Both the position numbers and the translations under genes were made by a program. Shown here one piece after another: positions 1 through 8,469 of a stretch of DNA of 64,000 nt. Location of the stretch: assembly GCA_964523885.1 (NCBI GenBank), contig CAZFYX010000052.1, positions 1 through 64,000 of the forward strand, given 5' to 3'. Origin of the DNA: SHXO01 sp964523885. GTDB lineage: Bacteria > Pseudomonadota > Gammaproteobacteria > Burkholderiales > SHXO01. Each line of letters starts with the position of its first letter. The first letter of the stretch is position 1. Below the pieces are notes generated by a model, which was given only the letters and a program-made list of their open reading frames with translations, was not told where the DNA came from and did not search any database.

Positions 1-302
1 GACGTCTCCTCGAACGGGGCGAGCAGGAACGCGCCGGCATTGTTCACCAGGATGTCGGGGGTTCCCATCGCGTCGAGCAGCGCGGGGATGCCTTCGCCGC
101 GGGACAAGTCGAGGGGGTGGACCGAAACCATCGTCCCGTGCGCGGCGCGCACCGCCTGCGCAGCCGATTCCAGCGCCCGGGCGTCGCGCGCCACGAGATG
201 CACGCTGCACCCCTCTGCTGCGAGCCCGTGCGCGACCGCCAGGCCGATGCCCTTGGATGCCCCGGTGATCAACGCGCTCCGGCCCTTCAGTCCCAGCTCC
301 AT
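1..302 (-). CDS. SDR-family oxidoreductase, N-terminal part (runs off the left edge)
   Basis: About 100 N-terminal residues of a short-chain dehydrogenase/reductase are present and the rest lies beyond base 1. The start ATG is at 300-302. The Rossmann nucleotide-binding motif TGASKGIG sits near residues 14-21, and the NNAG motif that stabilises the central sheet is near residue 87. These two motifs fix the family. The catalytic Ser-Tyr-Lys residues would be in the missing part, so the substrate cannot be judged. It lies downstream of, and in the same direction as, the small secreted protein at 335-871, with a gap of about 30 bases, so the two may be cotranscribed. Family assignment is firm; function is open. 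Confidence 0.88.
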   Translation of the reverse strand, partial: MELGLKGRSALITGASKGIGLAVAHGLAAEGCSVHLVARDARALESAAQAVRAAHGTMVSVHPLDLSRGEGIPALLDAMGTPDILVNNAGAFLLAPFEET

Positions 303-334
303 CTGCTGCTCCTCCCGCTATCGCGCGTGTGGCT

Positions 335-871
335 TCAAGGTTGTTCGGGTGACGGTTGCGGGGCGCTGCCGGCACCTCCAGGACGGCCTCCGTGGCGCAT
401 CTGCTCCTCCAGCTCGAGCAGGTCGAGCAGCTCGTCGCGCATCTGCTCGACGGTCAGCGCCGCCTTCTCGCACGAGCCGGTCGCGGGATCCCGGCAGATG
501 CGACCGGTGCCGGTCATGTAGTTCCACGAGTTCTGGCTGATGTTCGCGCCCGGACAGCGGTCGGTGCAGGCCATCTGCGAGCGGTAGTAGTCCTCGTACT
601 GGCCGCTGACGGTCTGCATGTGGTCGCAGGCCCGGGCGGCCGCGCCCGGCCGGTACTCGCAGAAGTAGGTGTCCTTGCCCTTCCGCGCCAGATCCTTGCT
701 CTTGGTCAGCGTGGCCTCGATCAGTGCCGCCATGCCGTACTGGTAGACCTCGGGATGACGGGCCCGGCGGTCGGGGTCGCCGGGCTGCGCCCCCGCTTTT
801 TCCTCGGCGGACGCGGGGATCGCCGCAACTATCGCGACGGCTGCCAGGATGCAACGAATGCTGGAGGTCAT
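335..871 (-). CDS. secreted cysteine-containing protein of unknown function
   Basis: The 178-residue product starts with a clear Sec signal peptide: a short basic start, a hydrophobic run, and AXA-like cleavage after ASA near residue 22. The mature part has six cysteines spaced in pairs (FCEY...RACD, MACTDRC, RICRD...GSCEK), which would suit disulfides in the periplasm, followed by an acidic helix rich in Leu and Glu and a Pro/Gly-rich tail. I do not recognise the family. The next gene upstream on the same strand encodes a DsbA-fold protein only 7 bases away, so the pair is probably one operon. A link between the disulfide-type neighbour and the paired cysteines is inference. Confidence 0.75.
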   Translation of the reverse strand: MTSSIRCILAAVAIVAAIPASAEEKAGAQPGDPDRRARHPEVYQYGMAALIEATLTKSKDLARKGKDTYFCEYRPGAAARACDHMQTVSGQYEDYYRSQMACTDRCPGANISQNSWNYMTGTGRICRDPATGSCEKAALTVEQMRDELLDLLELEEQMRHGGRPGGAGSAPQPSPEQP

Positions 872-878
872 GGCTTCC

Positions 879-1550
879 CTAGCACCAGGACTGCTGCCCC
901 GGCACGCCCTCGAGGAGCTCCCGGATGTTGGCTTCTATGATGCGGTAGCCGACGTTCCCGGTGAGGCGCTGGCGGCCTTCGTTGAACACCAGCGTCGGGC
1001 TCGCCTGGATCATCTGCTGCCGCGCCAGCTCGAGGTCCTCGGCCAGCGCGGCATGCGCTGCACCGGCATCGAGCAGCCGCCCGAGTTCCCGAGTCGGCAG
1101 CCCCGCCTCCTCTGCGACCCGGCCCAGGACCATCCGGCTCGAGATGTCCGCCCCGTCGCGGAAGAATGCCAGCCGCAGCGCCCAGGCCGTGCGCGCCAGC
1201 GTACCCGCGGGTACCGTGCCGCCGGACTCGAGCAGGCGCACCGCGCACAGCATCAGGTGCCCCGGCATGGACGACTGCGGCGTGTCGCGCACCCACACCT
1301 CGGGGTGCAGCGTCACGTGGCCGAACTTGTCCACCACGCTCTTGACATGCTGGCTGTAGCCAGCGATCCCGCCGCGGTCCTTCCACGCCGCAGCCATCTT
1401 GCCCGGTACGTTTCCGAACACGTGGAACCAGCGGTACTCCAGCTCCACCCGGTCGGGAAAGTTCTGCAGCAGCTCGTCGATCCGCACCTGGGCGACGTAG
1501 GCCCAGACGCAGAGGAGGTCCGAGTAGTGGACGATGCGGACGCGTTCCAT
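879..1550 (-). CDS. DsbA-family thioredoxin-fold protein with a single active-site cysteine (CxxA)
   Basis: The 223-residue protein looks like the DsbA/FrnE/2-hydroxychromene-2-carboxylate isomerase superfamily. An N-terminal beta strand leads to SDLLCVWAY, where the usual CPxC site would be, then a helical insertion, and a cis-Pro-type strand QASPTLVFN near residue 190. The site reads C-V-W-A, so the second redox cysteine is absent and simple disulfide oxidation is unlikely; an isomerase, transferase or glutathione-dependent role fits better. No signal peptide is visible, so it is probably cytoplasmic. I chose the ATG at 1548-1550 over the upstream one at 1607 because homology begins there and a GGAGACAGGG ribosome-binding site precedes it. 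It is probably cotranscribed with the secreted protein at 335-871. Confidence 0.82.
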   Translation of the reverse strand: MERVRIVHYSDLLCVWAYVAQVRIDELLQNFPDRVELEYRWFHVFGNVPGKMAAAWKDRGGIAGYSQHVKSVVDKFGHVTLHPEVWVRDTPQSSMPGHLMLCAVRLLESGGTVPAGTLARTAWALRLAFFRDGADISSRMVLGRVAEEAGLPTRELGRLLDAGAAHAALAEDLELARQQMIQASPTLVFNEGRQRLTGNVGYRIIEANIRELLEGVPGQQSWC

Positions 1551-1891
1551 CCCTGTCTCCTGTTCAGCCCCGGTGCACCGGATGCGCCTGGCCGGGCTGC
1601 ATGGCAACAGCGGGGATTCTAGTGCGCATCGGCGCCAGCCGGCGCAACGCCGGACCGAAAGGCAGGCAGGACGGCCGCGAGCAGGTCAGGCAGCGGTTGG
1701 CTGCTGACAGACGGATGCGTGAAGCGCAACCGGCAGATGCGGCCTCTCGCGTGTCCCGTAGGCGGGTTGACCGTTGGAATGGGGCGACGTCGCGGAAGGC
1801 GAGCCGGGCTGCGCCGCGGCAGTAGTCCTGCAACAGCTCGACCACGGCCCCGCGCGCTCCCACGCCGATCGGGCTTCGATCGGACGGCTGC
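1551..1891. other. intergenic region without a recognised gene
   Basis: These 341 bases lie between the DsbA-fold gene and the kelch-like gene, both on the minus strand. Open frames exist because of the high G+C content, but none has a plausible start or protein-like composition. A perfect 7-base inverted repeat (CCGATCG, 5-base loop, CGATCGG at 1865-1883) lies just after the kelch stop. The promoter of the DsbA-fold gene should also lie here, but I see no clear consensus. Confidence 0.5.
1865..1883 (-). terminator. possible stem-loop after the kelch-like gene
   Basis: A perfect 7-base stem with a 5-base loop starts 9 bases past the kelch stop codon. There is no following U-tract, so it is at best a weak or Rho-assisted terminator, or a 3' end stabiliser. 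Confidence 0.3.
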
Positions 1892-3277
1892 TCACACGCC
1901 CTTCGGCTTCACCACGATGATGCCGCCATCCCCGTTGTAGGTGGTTGCGATGAACGCCCCCATGGACGGGACCCAGCGGAACCGGTTGTAGCAGCCGATC
2001 TGGAAGTGATAGCGCATCTGGGATGCGGTGAGCGTGACACCGGTGTAGCCGGAGCCCGCACCATTGTCCAGCCTCCACGTCCAGGTTCCGGCGAGGTAGT
2101 CTTGCGTGGTGACCGCACCGGCCGGAGGCATGCAGCGCCACACGCTGAACCGGTCGCTGATGCCGTCGTAGATGGGCGTGCGCTTCAGCGAGAAGGTGTA
2201 GAGCGCCTTGTTGGCCGGGCAGTATTCGACCCCCATCGTGCGCGACGCGAAGCCGGTGGCCGGCGTCCCCGAGTACGAGGGGATCTGCCCGACGCAGCTC
2301 AGCCGCATCGTCGTGCGAGTCACCGGCGACCACGCATACAGTCTCGGCAGTTCCTGGTTCGGCGTGGCGCCGCGGTTCAGGTACGTCCGCATGTAGATGA
2401 GCAGGTCGGCGGCCTGATGGAACGTGCAGCAGGAATCCACCGTCACGACGTTGGGGAAGGCCGAGAGCCAGGTGTAGGTCTTCGCACGAAAGTTGAAAGC
2501 GTAGACGTTGGCCCCTTCGTGCAGCTGGTAGAACACGCCGCGGCGCGGGTCGAGGCAGGTGCCGCCGTCGCCAGAGTTGACCCGCACCGTGCTGGGGATC
2601 TGCGTGACGCGTGCCCACTTGCCCGTTCCGAGCGGGCACTTCCAGATGCCCCGTCCGATCCGGCCCCAGCCGGCCATCGAACCCGAGCCGAGCATGACCA
2701 GCGTACCCACCGTCGCGCCGCCCAGCGCCGGCGGCACGACCTCCAGCAGATCGTAGGTCTCGGTGCCCTCCGGGAAGCGTGCGTCCCAATCCCCCCATAC
2801 CGGGTCGAAGCCTGCCGGCGCAACCCATGAACTGCCCCCCAGCCCCACTGCGCCGCGCATCGAGGGCGACAGCCGGTAGGGGTTGGCCTCCACGTAGTTG
2901 CGAAAGCTCTGCATCACCCCCGTACGGGTGCTGTTCTCGTAAGGGAAGTTGAGCCGGCGCCAGCGGTTCGCACCGATGTCGTACACGTAGACCTCGCCGC
3001 CGAAGTAGCCTGCATGCCCGCCTCCGCTGAGGACATAGCCTCCCATCGTCCCGTAGGTGGACGAGAACGCCGCACCGCTGTAATGCGCCAACCCCTGGTA
3101 GGCCCAATCGGACGTGTTCATCCAGGGCGACACGCCATCCGGCCGACGCCATGGGTTGATCGGATCGTCCTGGGGGTCGAGGCTGCGGAACCCCACCGTT
3201 GGGATGATCAGGTTGACGTTGCCGCTCGACGCGGCGGCAACGACGCTGAGCGAAAACGAATTGGAGCGCGATTCCAT
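1892..3277 (-). CDS. galactose-oxidase/kelch-like beta-propeller protein
   Basis: The 461-residue protein shows repeated Gly-rich, Trp/Tyr-rich blade segments such as GGGHAGYFGGEVYVYDI and RGVFYQLHEGANVYAFN, typical of kelch or galactose-oxidase-type propellers. I see no signal peptide. The first residues (SNSFSLSVVA) resemble the last strand of an Ig-like putative domain. The start at 3275-3277 is preceded by GGGAGGAG at good distance; the open frame continues upstream but overlaps the Tat protein gene. It lies 13 bases after that gene, in another frame, so it is either the second gene of an operon or the downstream half of a gene broken by a frameshift. The lack of an export signal on a propeller normally found outside the cytoplasm favours a split gene. 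The enzymatic activity is unknown. Confidence 0.72.
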   Translation of the reverse strand: MESRSNSFSLSVVAAASSGNVNLIIPTVGFRSLDPQDDPINPWRRPDGVSPWMNTSDWAYQGLAHYSGAAFSSTYGTMGGYVLSGGGHAGYFGGEVYVYDIGANRWRRLNFPYENSTRTGVMQSFRNYVEANPYRLSPSMRGAVGLGGSSWVAPAGFDPVWGDWDARFPEGTETYDLLEVVPPALGGATVGTLVMLGSGSMAGWGRIGRGIWKCPLGTGKWARVTQIPSTVRVNSGDGGTCLDPRRGVFYQLHEGANVYAFNFRAKTYTWLSAFPNVVTVDSCCTFHQAADLLIYMRTYLNRGATPNQELPRLYAWSPVTRTTMRLSCVGQIPSYSGTPATGFASRTMGVEYCPANKALYTFSLKRTPIYDGISDRFSVWRCMPPAGAVTTQDYLAGTWTWRLDNGAGSGYTGVTLTASQMRYHFQIGCYNRFRWVPSMGAFIATTYNGDGGIIVVKPKGV

Positions 3278-3290
3278 CCGTCTCCTCCCG

Positions 3291-3650
3291 CTATGGGCCC
3301 ACTTCCACCACGATGACGAGCCCGGTGATGGTGCGCAGCGGCGCATCGGGCGATACCGAGAGGCAGGCGGTGTCCGGGTCGTAGGTGATTCCATCCGGGA
3401 GCGCGGTGCTGTCGAGCCGGATCCGGATGCGCGGGTCGTGCGGATCCTGCAGCAATTCACGCAAGCAGATGCGGCCACCTTGTGCGACCGCCAGATCGGG
3501 AACATTGGCCCAGAGCGGGCCGGCGCCTGCGGTGTCGTCGCCAGGCGCGTCGCTGCCGGTTGACTGCTGGGAGTGACCGCTTGTCGCCCACCCCAGTGCA
3601 CCTGCACCGAGGCACCACTGCATGAACCGGCGACGCGAGATGGTGCCCAT
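3291..3650 (-). CDS. Tat-exported protein with an Ig-like (He_PIG-type) domain
   Basis: The 119-residue product starts MGTISRRRFMQW, a textbook twin-arginine motif, followed by a Gly/Ala-rich hydrophobic segment and likely cleavage after SGHS near residue 29. The C-terminal half contains ALPDGITYDPDT, the hallmark of Ig-like putative (He_PIG) domains, followed by LVIVVEV, one of the late strands. The domain seems to lack its last strand, and a matching strand occurs at the start of the next gene. The start ATG at 3648-3650 has a GGAGGGGC ribosome-binding site. It is either a small exported protein or the N-terminal half of a Tat-exported kelch protein. Confidence 0.7.
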   Translation of the reverse strand: MGTISRRRFMQWCLGAGALGWATSGHSQQSTGSDAPGDDTAGAGPLWANVPDLAVAQGGRICLRELLQDPHDPRIRIRLDSTALPDGITYDPDTACLSVSPDAPLRTITGLVIVVEVGP

Positions 3651-4077
3651 GCGCCCCTCCCCCATCGGCCTCGTTGTCCAGATCGCTCCTCCGCCAGCTG
3701 CGGAGGCGGGCCGTATTGCGAATGGGAGCGGGGGCAGCAAGAACGATTCCCCAGCCGCGAAGAGGCCGCGGATCAACGGCTTCGAGCCACGACGGGGGTG
3801 CGGCCGCGCATCGCTGTAAGCCGGTGCGACGCACGCAAGCGCGCGACGCCGCGTGCAACCGCACACGGCTCCTGTACCCCCGACGTAACCATCCGGTCTT
3901 CAACATGGCGACTGCCCGGGCAGCGAGGCCGACAGGCCTCTCGATCCTGAGAGCCGACGCAGGCCCGGACGCTGGCGTCAACTGCCCCGTCCCCGGGCAC
4001 GGCGTGGCCCGCCCCCGGGCTGGACTGTGCATGCCCGCTTTGTCCATAATCACAGCGTCATGACCGGGAGGAGGTCC
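3651..4077. other. divergent intergenic region (Tat protein / BTAD regulator)
   Basis: These 427 bases separate two divergent start codons and should hold both promoters. No protein-like open frame stands out. A plausible promoter for the plus-strand regulator is at 4021-4050. I see no convincing operator palindrome. Confidence 0.5.
4021..4050 (+). promoter_or_regulatory. predicted sigma-70-type promoter of the BTAD regulator
   Basis: TGGACT (4021-4026) and CATAAT (4045-4050) match the -35 and -10 consensus at 4 and 5 of 6 positions, with an 18-base spacer. They end 27 bases before the chosen start codon. Confidence 0.4.
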
Positions 4078-7000
4078 ATGGCCGGCAAACCCGCGCCGCT
4101 GGCGAAGCTGCTGCGTCCACAGTTGCACCGCCCCGTCGCACGCCAGCGGCTGTTCCGACTGCTGGACCGCCGCGCGACGCATCCCGTGCTGTGGGTCTCC
4201 GGCCCCCCCGGGTGCGGCAAGACCACACTCGTCGCCAGCTACATCACCTCCCGGCGGCTCCCGGCGGCGTGGTATCGGGTGGACGAGGGCGATCGCGATC
4301 CTGCCGCGTTCTTCACCTATCTGAACCTGCTCGCGCGCCAGTTCGGAAGCCCCGACGCGCCCGACCTGCCCACGCTTTCGCCGGAGTACTTTCCCGACCT
4401 CGCCGCGTTCACGCGGCGCTGCTTCCGGGAGCTGTTCACTCGCCTCCCTTCGCGCAGCATGCTGGTGCTGGACAACTGTCACGCGGCCGCAAGCGACACG
4501 TTCCATCTCTTGCTGCGCTGCGCATGCCACGAGCTCCCGCCCGACATCAGCCTGGTCGCGATCAGCCGATCGCGCCGGCCCGGCGAGCTTGCGCAGCTCG
4601 TCGCCAGCCGCGCCGTGGCGGAGATCGCGTGGGACGAACTGCGCTTCCAGCCGGACGAAGCCGCAGCGCTGGGGCGCGGCCTGGGGGTGCAAGATCCACG
4701 CTTGATCGATGCATGGGTGACGCGGTGCAACGGCTGGGCCGCAGGTCTGGTGCTGCTCGCCACGCGCGCCGAGCGCGAGCCCGCGGCCGCGGGCGGGGGC
4801 TTCCCGGACAACCGGGACCTGTTCGAGTACTTTGCCACGGAGCTTCTCGCGGCGATGCCGCAGAGCGAGCGCGAGATCATGCTCGCCACGGCGCTGCTGC
4901 CGCAGATGACGGCGGCCATGGCAGGCGAGCTCTCCGGTGCACCCGGTGCGGGCGAGTTGCTGCAGTCGTTGCACCGGCAGCAGTACTTCACCGACCGCAT
5001 GGAGGGCAGCGAGCCGGTCTACCGGTTCCACGACCTGTTCCGCGACTTCCTGCTCGCGCGGCTGGAGGAAGGCACCACCCCGCAGCACCTGCGGATGCTG
5101 CGCACTCGTGCCGCCCGCATCCTGCAGGCGAGGGATCAGCCCGACGAGGCGCTGCGGCTGTTCCGCCTCGCCGGCCAGTGGCCGGATGTCGCGCGGCTCG
5201 TGCGCAGCCACGCCGACATGCTGCTCGACCGGGGTCAGTGGCGAACGTTGAACGAGTGGTTGGACGGCCTGCCGCAGGCGATCCTCGATGCCGATCCATG
5301 GCTGCTCTACTGGCGCGCGCAGGCCCTGCTCATGCTCGATGTCCCCGCATCGGGATGCCTGGCACGGCGGGCCCACGAGGGGTTCCTCCGCGACGGCGAC
5401 GGCGAAGGGCAGGTGCACGTGATCGCACTGCTGATCGACGTCCACTGGCTGATCGGCGAGGCCAATCCGGACTGGTGCGATCCGGCATGGGTGAAGGTGC
5501 TCGAGGGATACCTCGCCCAGCCCGGGAGCCTTCCCGCGGCAGTCGAACCGCGGGTGAGTGACGCCTTCGCCCAGCTCATCCTGTGGGGCGGGATGCGCAG
5601 CTCCCACATGGAATCCGTCGCGGACAGGCTGGAGGCCTCGCTCCACTGCGACTCGCTGCCGTGGGGCCAGCGCATCCTGGCCTCGCTGATGAGCCTGGTC
5701 TACGCGATGGCCGATGCCGACGTCGAGCGCGGACGCCGCATCAGCACGCTGATGGCAGAGCATCTCGAGGAGCCGGAGTGCTCCCCGGTCAGCCGCATGT
5801 GGGCGGCGAAGATACTGGCACGCTGGCACTTCTACGCCGGGGAATGGGAGGCGTCGGTGCGGTATGCCGCGCGCGGCCGGGTCCTGGCCTCACACTGCCG
5901 GCACCCCACCCAGGCGGTCGACTCCGCACACACGCAGGTGAGTGCCCTGTGCATGCTGGGCCGCTGCCAGGAGGCGCGGGCGATCGTCGCCACACTGGAC
6001 GCCGAGGCCGGACCGCCTTACTCGACCGGACAGGCGCATCGCGCGCATGCATTCCTGGCCGCTCACACGGGTGCGCTGGAGCGCGCCGCGCAGCACCAGC
6101 AGCGAGCGACTGACCTGATCACTGGAGTGGGCTGTCGATGGGGCGTGGCGGAAACCACCCTGCTCCAGGCGATCTTCCATATCTCCGCGGATCAACTTGC
6201 GGCGGGAACTGCCGCGCTGCGCGACGCGGAAGAGCGCTTCACGCGTTCGCACCTGCGCTTCCAGGAGTCGCTGCTCCATCTCGCCCATGCCGACTTGCAC
6301 CTGCGGCAAGGCGATCGTGCCCTGGCCCTGCAGCGGCTGCGTGCCGCACTGATCGCCGCCCACAACCCGGTCATGGCGGCTGCGCTGCTCTGGGCCGGCT
6401 GGCTGCTGCCCCGGCTGCTCGCCATCGCACTCGAGGAAGGGATCGAACCGGACTTCACCCGCCACCTGATCCGCCGGTTCGACCTGCCGCCCGACGCACC
6501 GACCAATCAGGCCTGGCCATGGCACGTGCGCATCCGGGCCCTGGGAACCTTCCAGGTGCTGGTGGAGGATCGACCGACGGTCGCGAAGGGCCGTCCCAAC
6601 TTCCGCCTGCTGGAGTTCCTCAAGGCGATCGTGGCGGCGGGCGGCCGGAACGTCAGCGCCATCACGCTGGCCGAGTGGCTGTGGCCGGACTCCGAAGGCG
6701 ATGCAGCGCAGAACAATCTGAAGGTGAGCCTGCACCGGCTGCGCAAGTTCCTCCGGCACGACCGCGCCGTGACCATTCACGACGGCAAGGTGTCGCTGAA
6801 CCCGAACCTCTGCTGGCTCGATACCTGGGCCTTCTCCGCCGCGCCGACGGGTGCTCGCGGCGAGCCGCAGTCGTGCCCGGACCGCCTCTGCCTGTACCGC
6901 GGGCACTTCCTCGACCAGGAGTCGTTCCCCTGGGCCCTGTCCGAGCGCGAGCGGCTGCGCGCGCGCTTCCATCGCGAGGCGCTCGCCCGCGCCGATCTGC

Positions 7001-7251
7001 TCGCTGCGCAGGGTGCGTGGAGCGAGGCCGCCGGGGCGCTGCGCGCGCTGATCGAGATCGATCCGACGTTCGAGCCGTTCCACCTACGCCTCATGCAGTG
7101 CCTGGCCAGGGCCGGCCGCTACGGCGAGGCAACCGAGGCGTATCGCCGCTGCGAGCGAACCCTGCGGGACGCACTGGGCGTCGCACCGTCGCGGGACACG
7201 CAATCGGCCTATCGCAGCCTGCGCGACCAGCCCGAGGAGGTGGCACGATGA
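4078..7251 (+). CDS. large STAND ATPase transcriptional regulator with SARP-type winged helix and BTAD domain
   Basis: The 1057-residue protein begins with a P-loop ATPase domain of the MalT/STAND type: GPPGCGKTT near residues 42-50 and LVLDN as Walker B. A long helical TPR-like region follows, rich in paired helices (residues about 350-800). The C-terminal quarter has an OmpR-like winged helix from about residue 815 (RALGTFQVLVEDR, then LAEWLWPDSEG and NNLKVSLHRLRKFL), then a bacterial transcriptional activator domain (BTAD) to the end. Ligand or partner binding to the helical region probably drives ATP-dependent oligomerisation and DNA binding. The ATG at 4078 was chosen for its GGGAGGAGG ribosome-binding site; starts at 4027 or 4060 are less likely. 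Its stop overlaps the next start (ATGA), so it is translationally coupled to a solute-binding protein that may sense its inducer. Confidence 0.9.
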   Translation: MAGKPAPLAKLLRPQLHRPVARQRLFRLLDRRATHPVLWVSGPPGCGKTTLVASYITSRRLPAAWYRVDEGDRDPAAFFTYLNLLARQFGSPDAPDLPTLSPEYFPDLAAFTRRCFRELFTRLPSRSMLVLDNCHAAASDTFHLLLRCACHELPPDISLVAISRSRRPGELAQLVASRAVAEIAWDELRFQPDEAAALGRGLGVQDPRLIDAWVTRCNGWAAGLVLLATRAEREPAAAGGGFPDNRDLFEYFATELLAAMPQSEREIMLATALLPQMTAAMAGELSGAPGAGELLQSLHRQQYFTDRMEGSEPVYRFHDLFRDFLLARLEEGTTPQHLRMLRTRAARILQARDQPDEALRLFRLAGQWPDVARLVRSHADMLLDRGQWRTLNEWLDGLPQAILDADPWLLYWRAQALLMLDVPASGCLARRAHEGFLRDGDGEGQVHVIALLIDVHWLIGEANPDWCDPAWVKVLEGYLAQPGSLPAAVEPRVSDAFAQLILWGGMRSSHMESVADRLEASLHCDSLPWGQRILASLMSLVYAMADADVERGRRISTLMAEHLEEPECSPVSRMWAAKILARWHFYAGEWEASVRYAARGRVLASHCRHPTQAVDSAHTQVSALCMLGRCQEARAIVATLDAEAGPPYSTGQAHRAHAFLAAHTGALERAAQHQQRATDLITGVGCRWGVAETTLLQAIFHISADQLAAGTAALRDAEERFTRSHLRFQESLLHLAHADLHLRQGDRALALQRLRAALIAAHNPVMAAALLWAGWLLPRLLAIALEEGIEPDFTRHLIRRFDLPPDAPTNQAWPWHVRIRALGTFQVLVEDRPTVAKGRPNFRLLEFLKAIVAAGGRNVSAITLAEWLWPDSEGDAAQNNLKVSLHRLRKFLRHDRAVTIHDGKVSLNPNLCWLDTWAFSAAPTGARGEPQSCPDRLCLYRGHFLDQESFPWALSERERLRARFHREALARADLLAAQGAWSEAAGALRALIEIDPTFEPFHLRLMQCLARAGRYGEATEAYRRCERTLRDALGVAPSRDTQSAYRSLRDQPEEVAR

Positions 7252-8462
7252 CCCGTTCGGCATCTCTGGCCCGGTCCGCGCTGCTCGCGCTGCTCGTGGC
7301 AGGCGCAGCACACCCGCAGGGCAAGGCCTACGGTCCTGGCGTGACGGACACCGAGATCAGGATCGGCGAGACCATGCCCTACAGCGGCCCGGCCTCGGCC
7401 TACTCGACCTGCGGCATCGCGCACCAGCGCTTCTTCCAGGCGCTCAACGACCAGGGCGGCGTGAACGGGCGCAAGATCCGCCTCATCAGCCTGGACGACG
7501 GCATGGTTCCCGCCAGGACCGTCGAGCAGGTGCGCCGGCTGGTCGAGCACGATCAGGTGCTGCTGCTCTTCGGCATCCTCGGACCCGGAGGGCTCTCGGT
7601 CCTGGATTATGCCGATCGCAAGAAGGTTCCGTTCCTGTTCCCGTCCGGCGCAGCGTTGCAGTTCCACATGCCCGCCCGGCATCCCTGGACCATGGGCTGG
7701 GTGCCGACCTTCGAGTTCGAGGGCCGCGTGTATGGACGCTACATCCTGCGCAACCGACCCGATGCACGGATCGGGGTGCTTTGGGAAGACGACGACATGG
7801 GCCGCGAGCAGGTTGCCGGCCTGCGCAAGGAACTGGGGGACAAGGCCGACCGCATGCTCGTCGGCGTCGAGAGCTACCTGCTCACCGATCCCACGGTCGA
7901 CTCGCAGATCATCGCGCTGAAGAGCAAGGGTGCGGACACCATCGTGAACCTTGCCACGCCGAAGTTCGGTGCGCTGGCGATCCGCAAGGTCCACGACCTG
8001 GGCTGGAAGCCGCTGCATATCCTCACCTACACCGCAGCCTCGGTCGGCGCCACGCTGAGACCCGCCGGACTGGACAAGTCGGTCGGCCTGGTCTCGGCCT
8101 ACTTCGGCAAGAGCCCGACCAATCCGGCCGTGCAGAACGAGCCCGACGTGCAGGAGTACCTGGCCTGGAAGGCCAGGTACTACCCGGAGGGCGACGTCAA
8201 CGATGGGTGCATCGACTACGCCTACATGCAGGCGCACCTGCTGGTGGCGGTCCTGAAGCAGGCCGGCAACGATCTGACTCGGGAGAACGTGATGCGGCAG
8301 GCACGCAGCCTCAAGGGGGTGCGCATCCCGCTCCTGCTCCCGGAGATCACCATCGACACCAGCCCGACGGACTACCGCCCGATCGAGTCGATGCGCTACA
8401 TGCGCTTCAACGGGCGCGGCTGGGAATACTTCGGCGAGGTCATGACCGAGTCGGCACGCTAG
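7248..8462 (+). CDS. periplasmic LivK-type ABC transporter substrate-binding protein
   Basis: The 404-residue protein has a signal peptide (hydrophobic run ending AGAAHPQG near residue 25) and the type I periplasmic binding fold of branched-chain amino acid/amide receptors. The entry motif GVTDTEIRIGETMPYSGPAS, the NDQGGVNGRKI segment and the two-lobe length are typical of the Peripla_BP_6 family. Related proteins bind amino acids, amides or aromatic acids; the ligand here is unknown. No permease or ATPase gene lies nearby, and the gene starts inside the last codons of the BTAD regulator. It may be an orphan receptor working with a transporter encoded elsewhere, or a ligand-capturing partner whose expression follows that regulator. 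Confidence 0.9.
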   Translation: MTRSASLARSALLALLVAGAAHPQGKAYGPGVTDTEIRIGETMPYSGPASAYSTCGIAHQRFFQALNDQGGVNGRKIRLISLDDGMVPARTVEQVRRLVEHDQVLLLFGILGPGGLSVLDYADRKKVPFLFPSGAALQFHMPARHPWTMGWVPTFEFEGRVYGRYILRNRPDARIGVLWEDDDMGREQVAGLRKELGDKADRMLVGVESYLLTDPTVDSQIIALKSKGADTIVNLATPKFGALAIRKVHDLGWKPLHILTYTAASVGATLRPAGLDKSVGLVSAYFGKSPTNPAVQNEPDVQEYLAWKARYYPEGDVNDGCIDYAYMQAHLLVAVLKQAGNDLTRENVMRQARSLKGVRIPLLLPEITIDTSPTDYRPIESMRYMRFNGRGWEYFGEVMTESAR

Positions 8463-8469
8463 CCCCGGC

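Noticed and set aside
1564..1863. A 99-codon minus-strand frame in the gap after the kelch-like gene
   Set aside because: It is Arg-rich, lacks a ribosome-binding site and overlaps the upstream region of a real gene.
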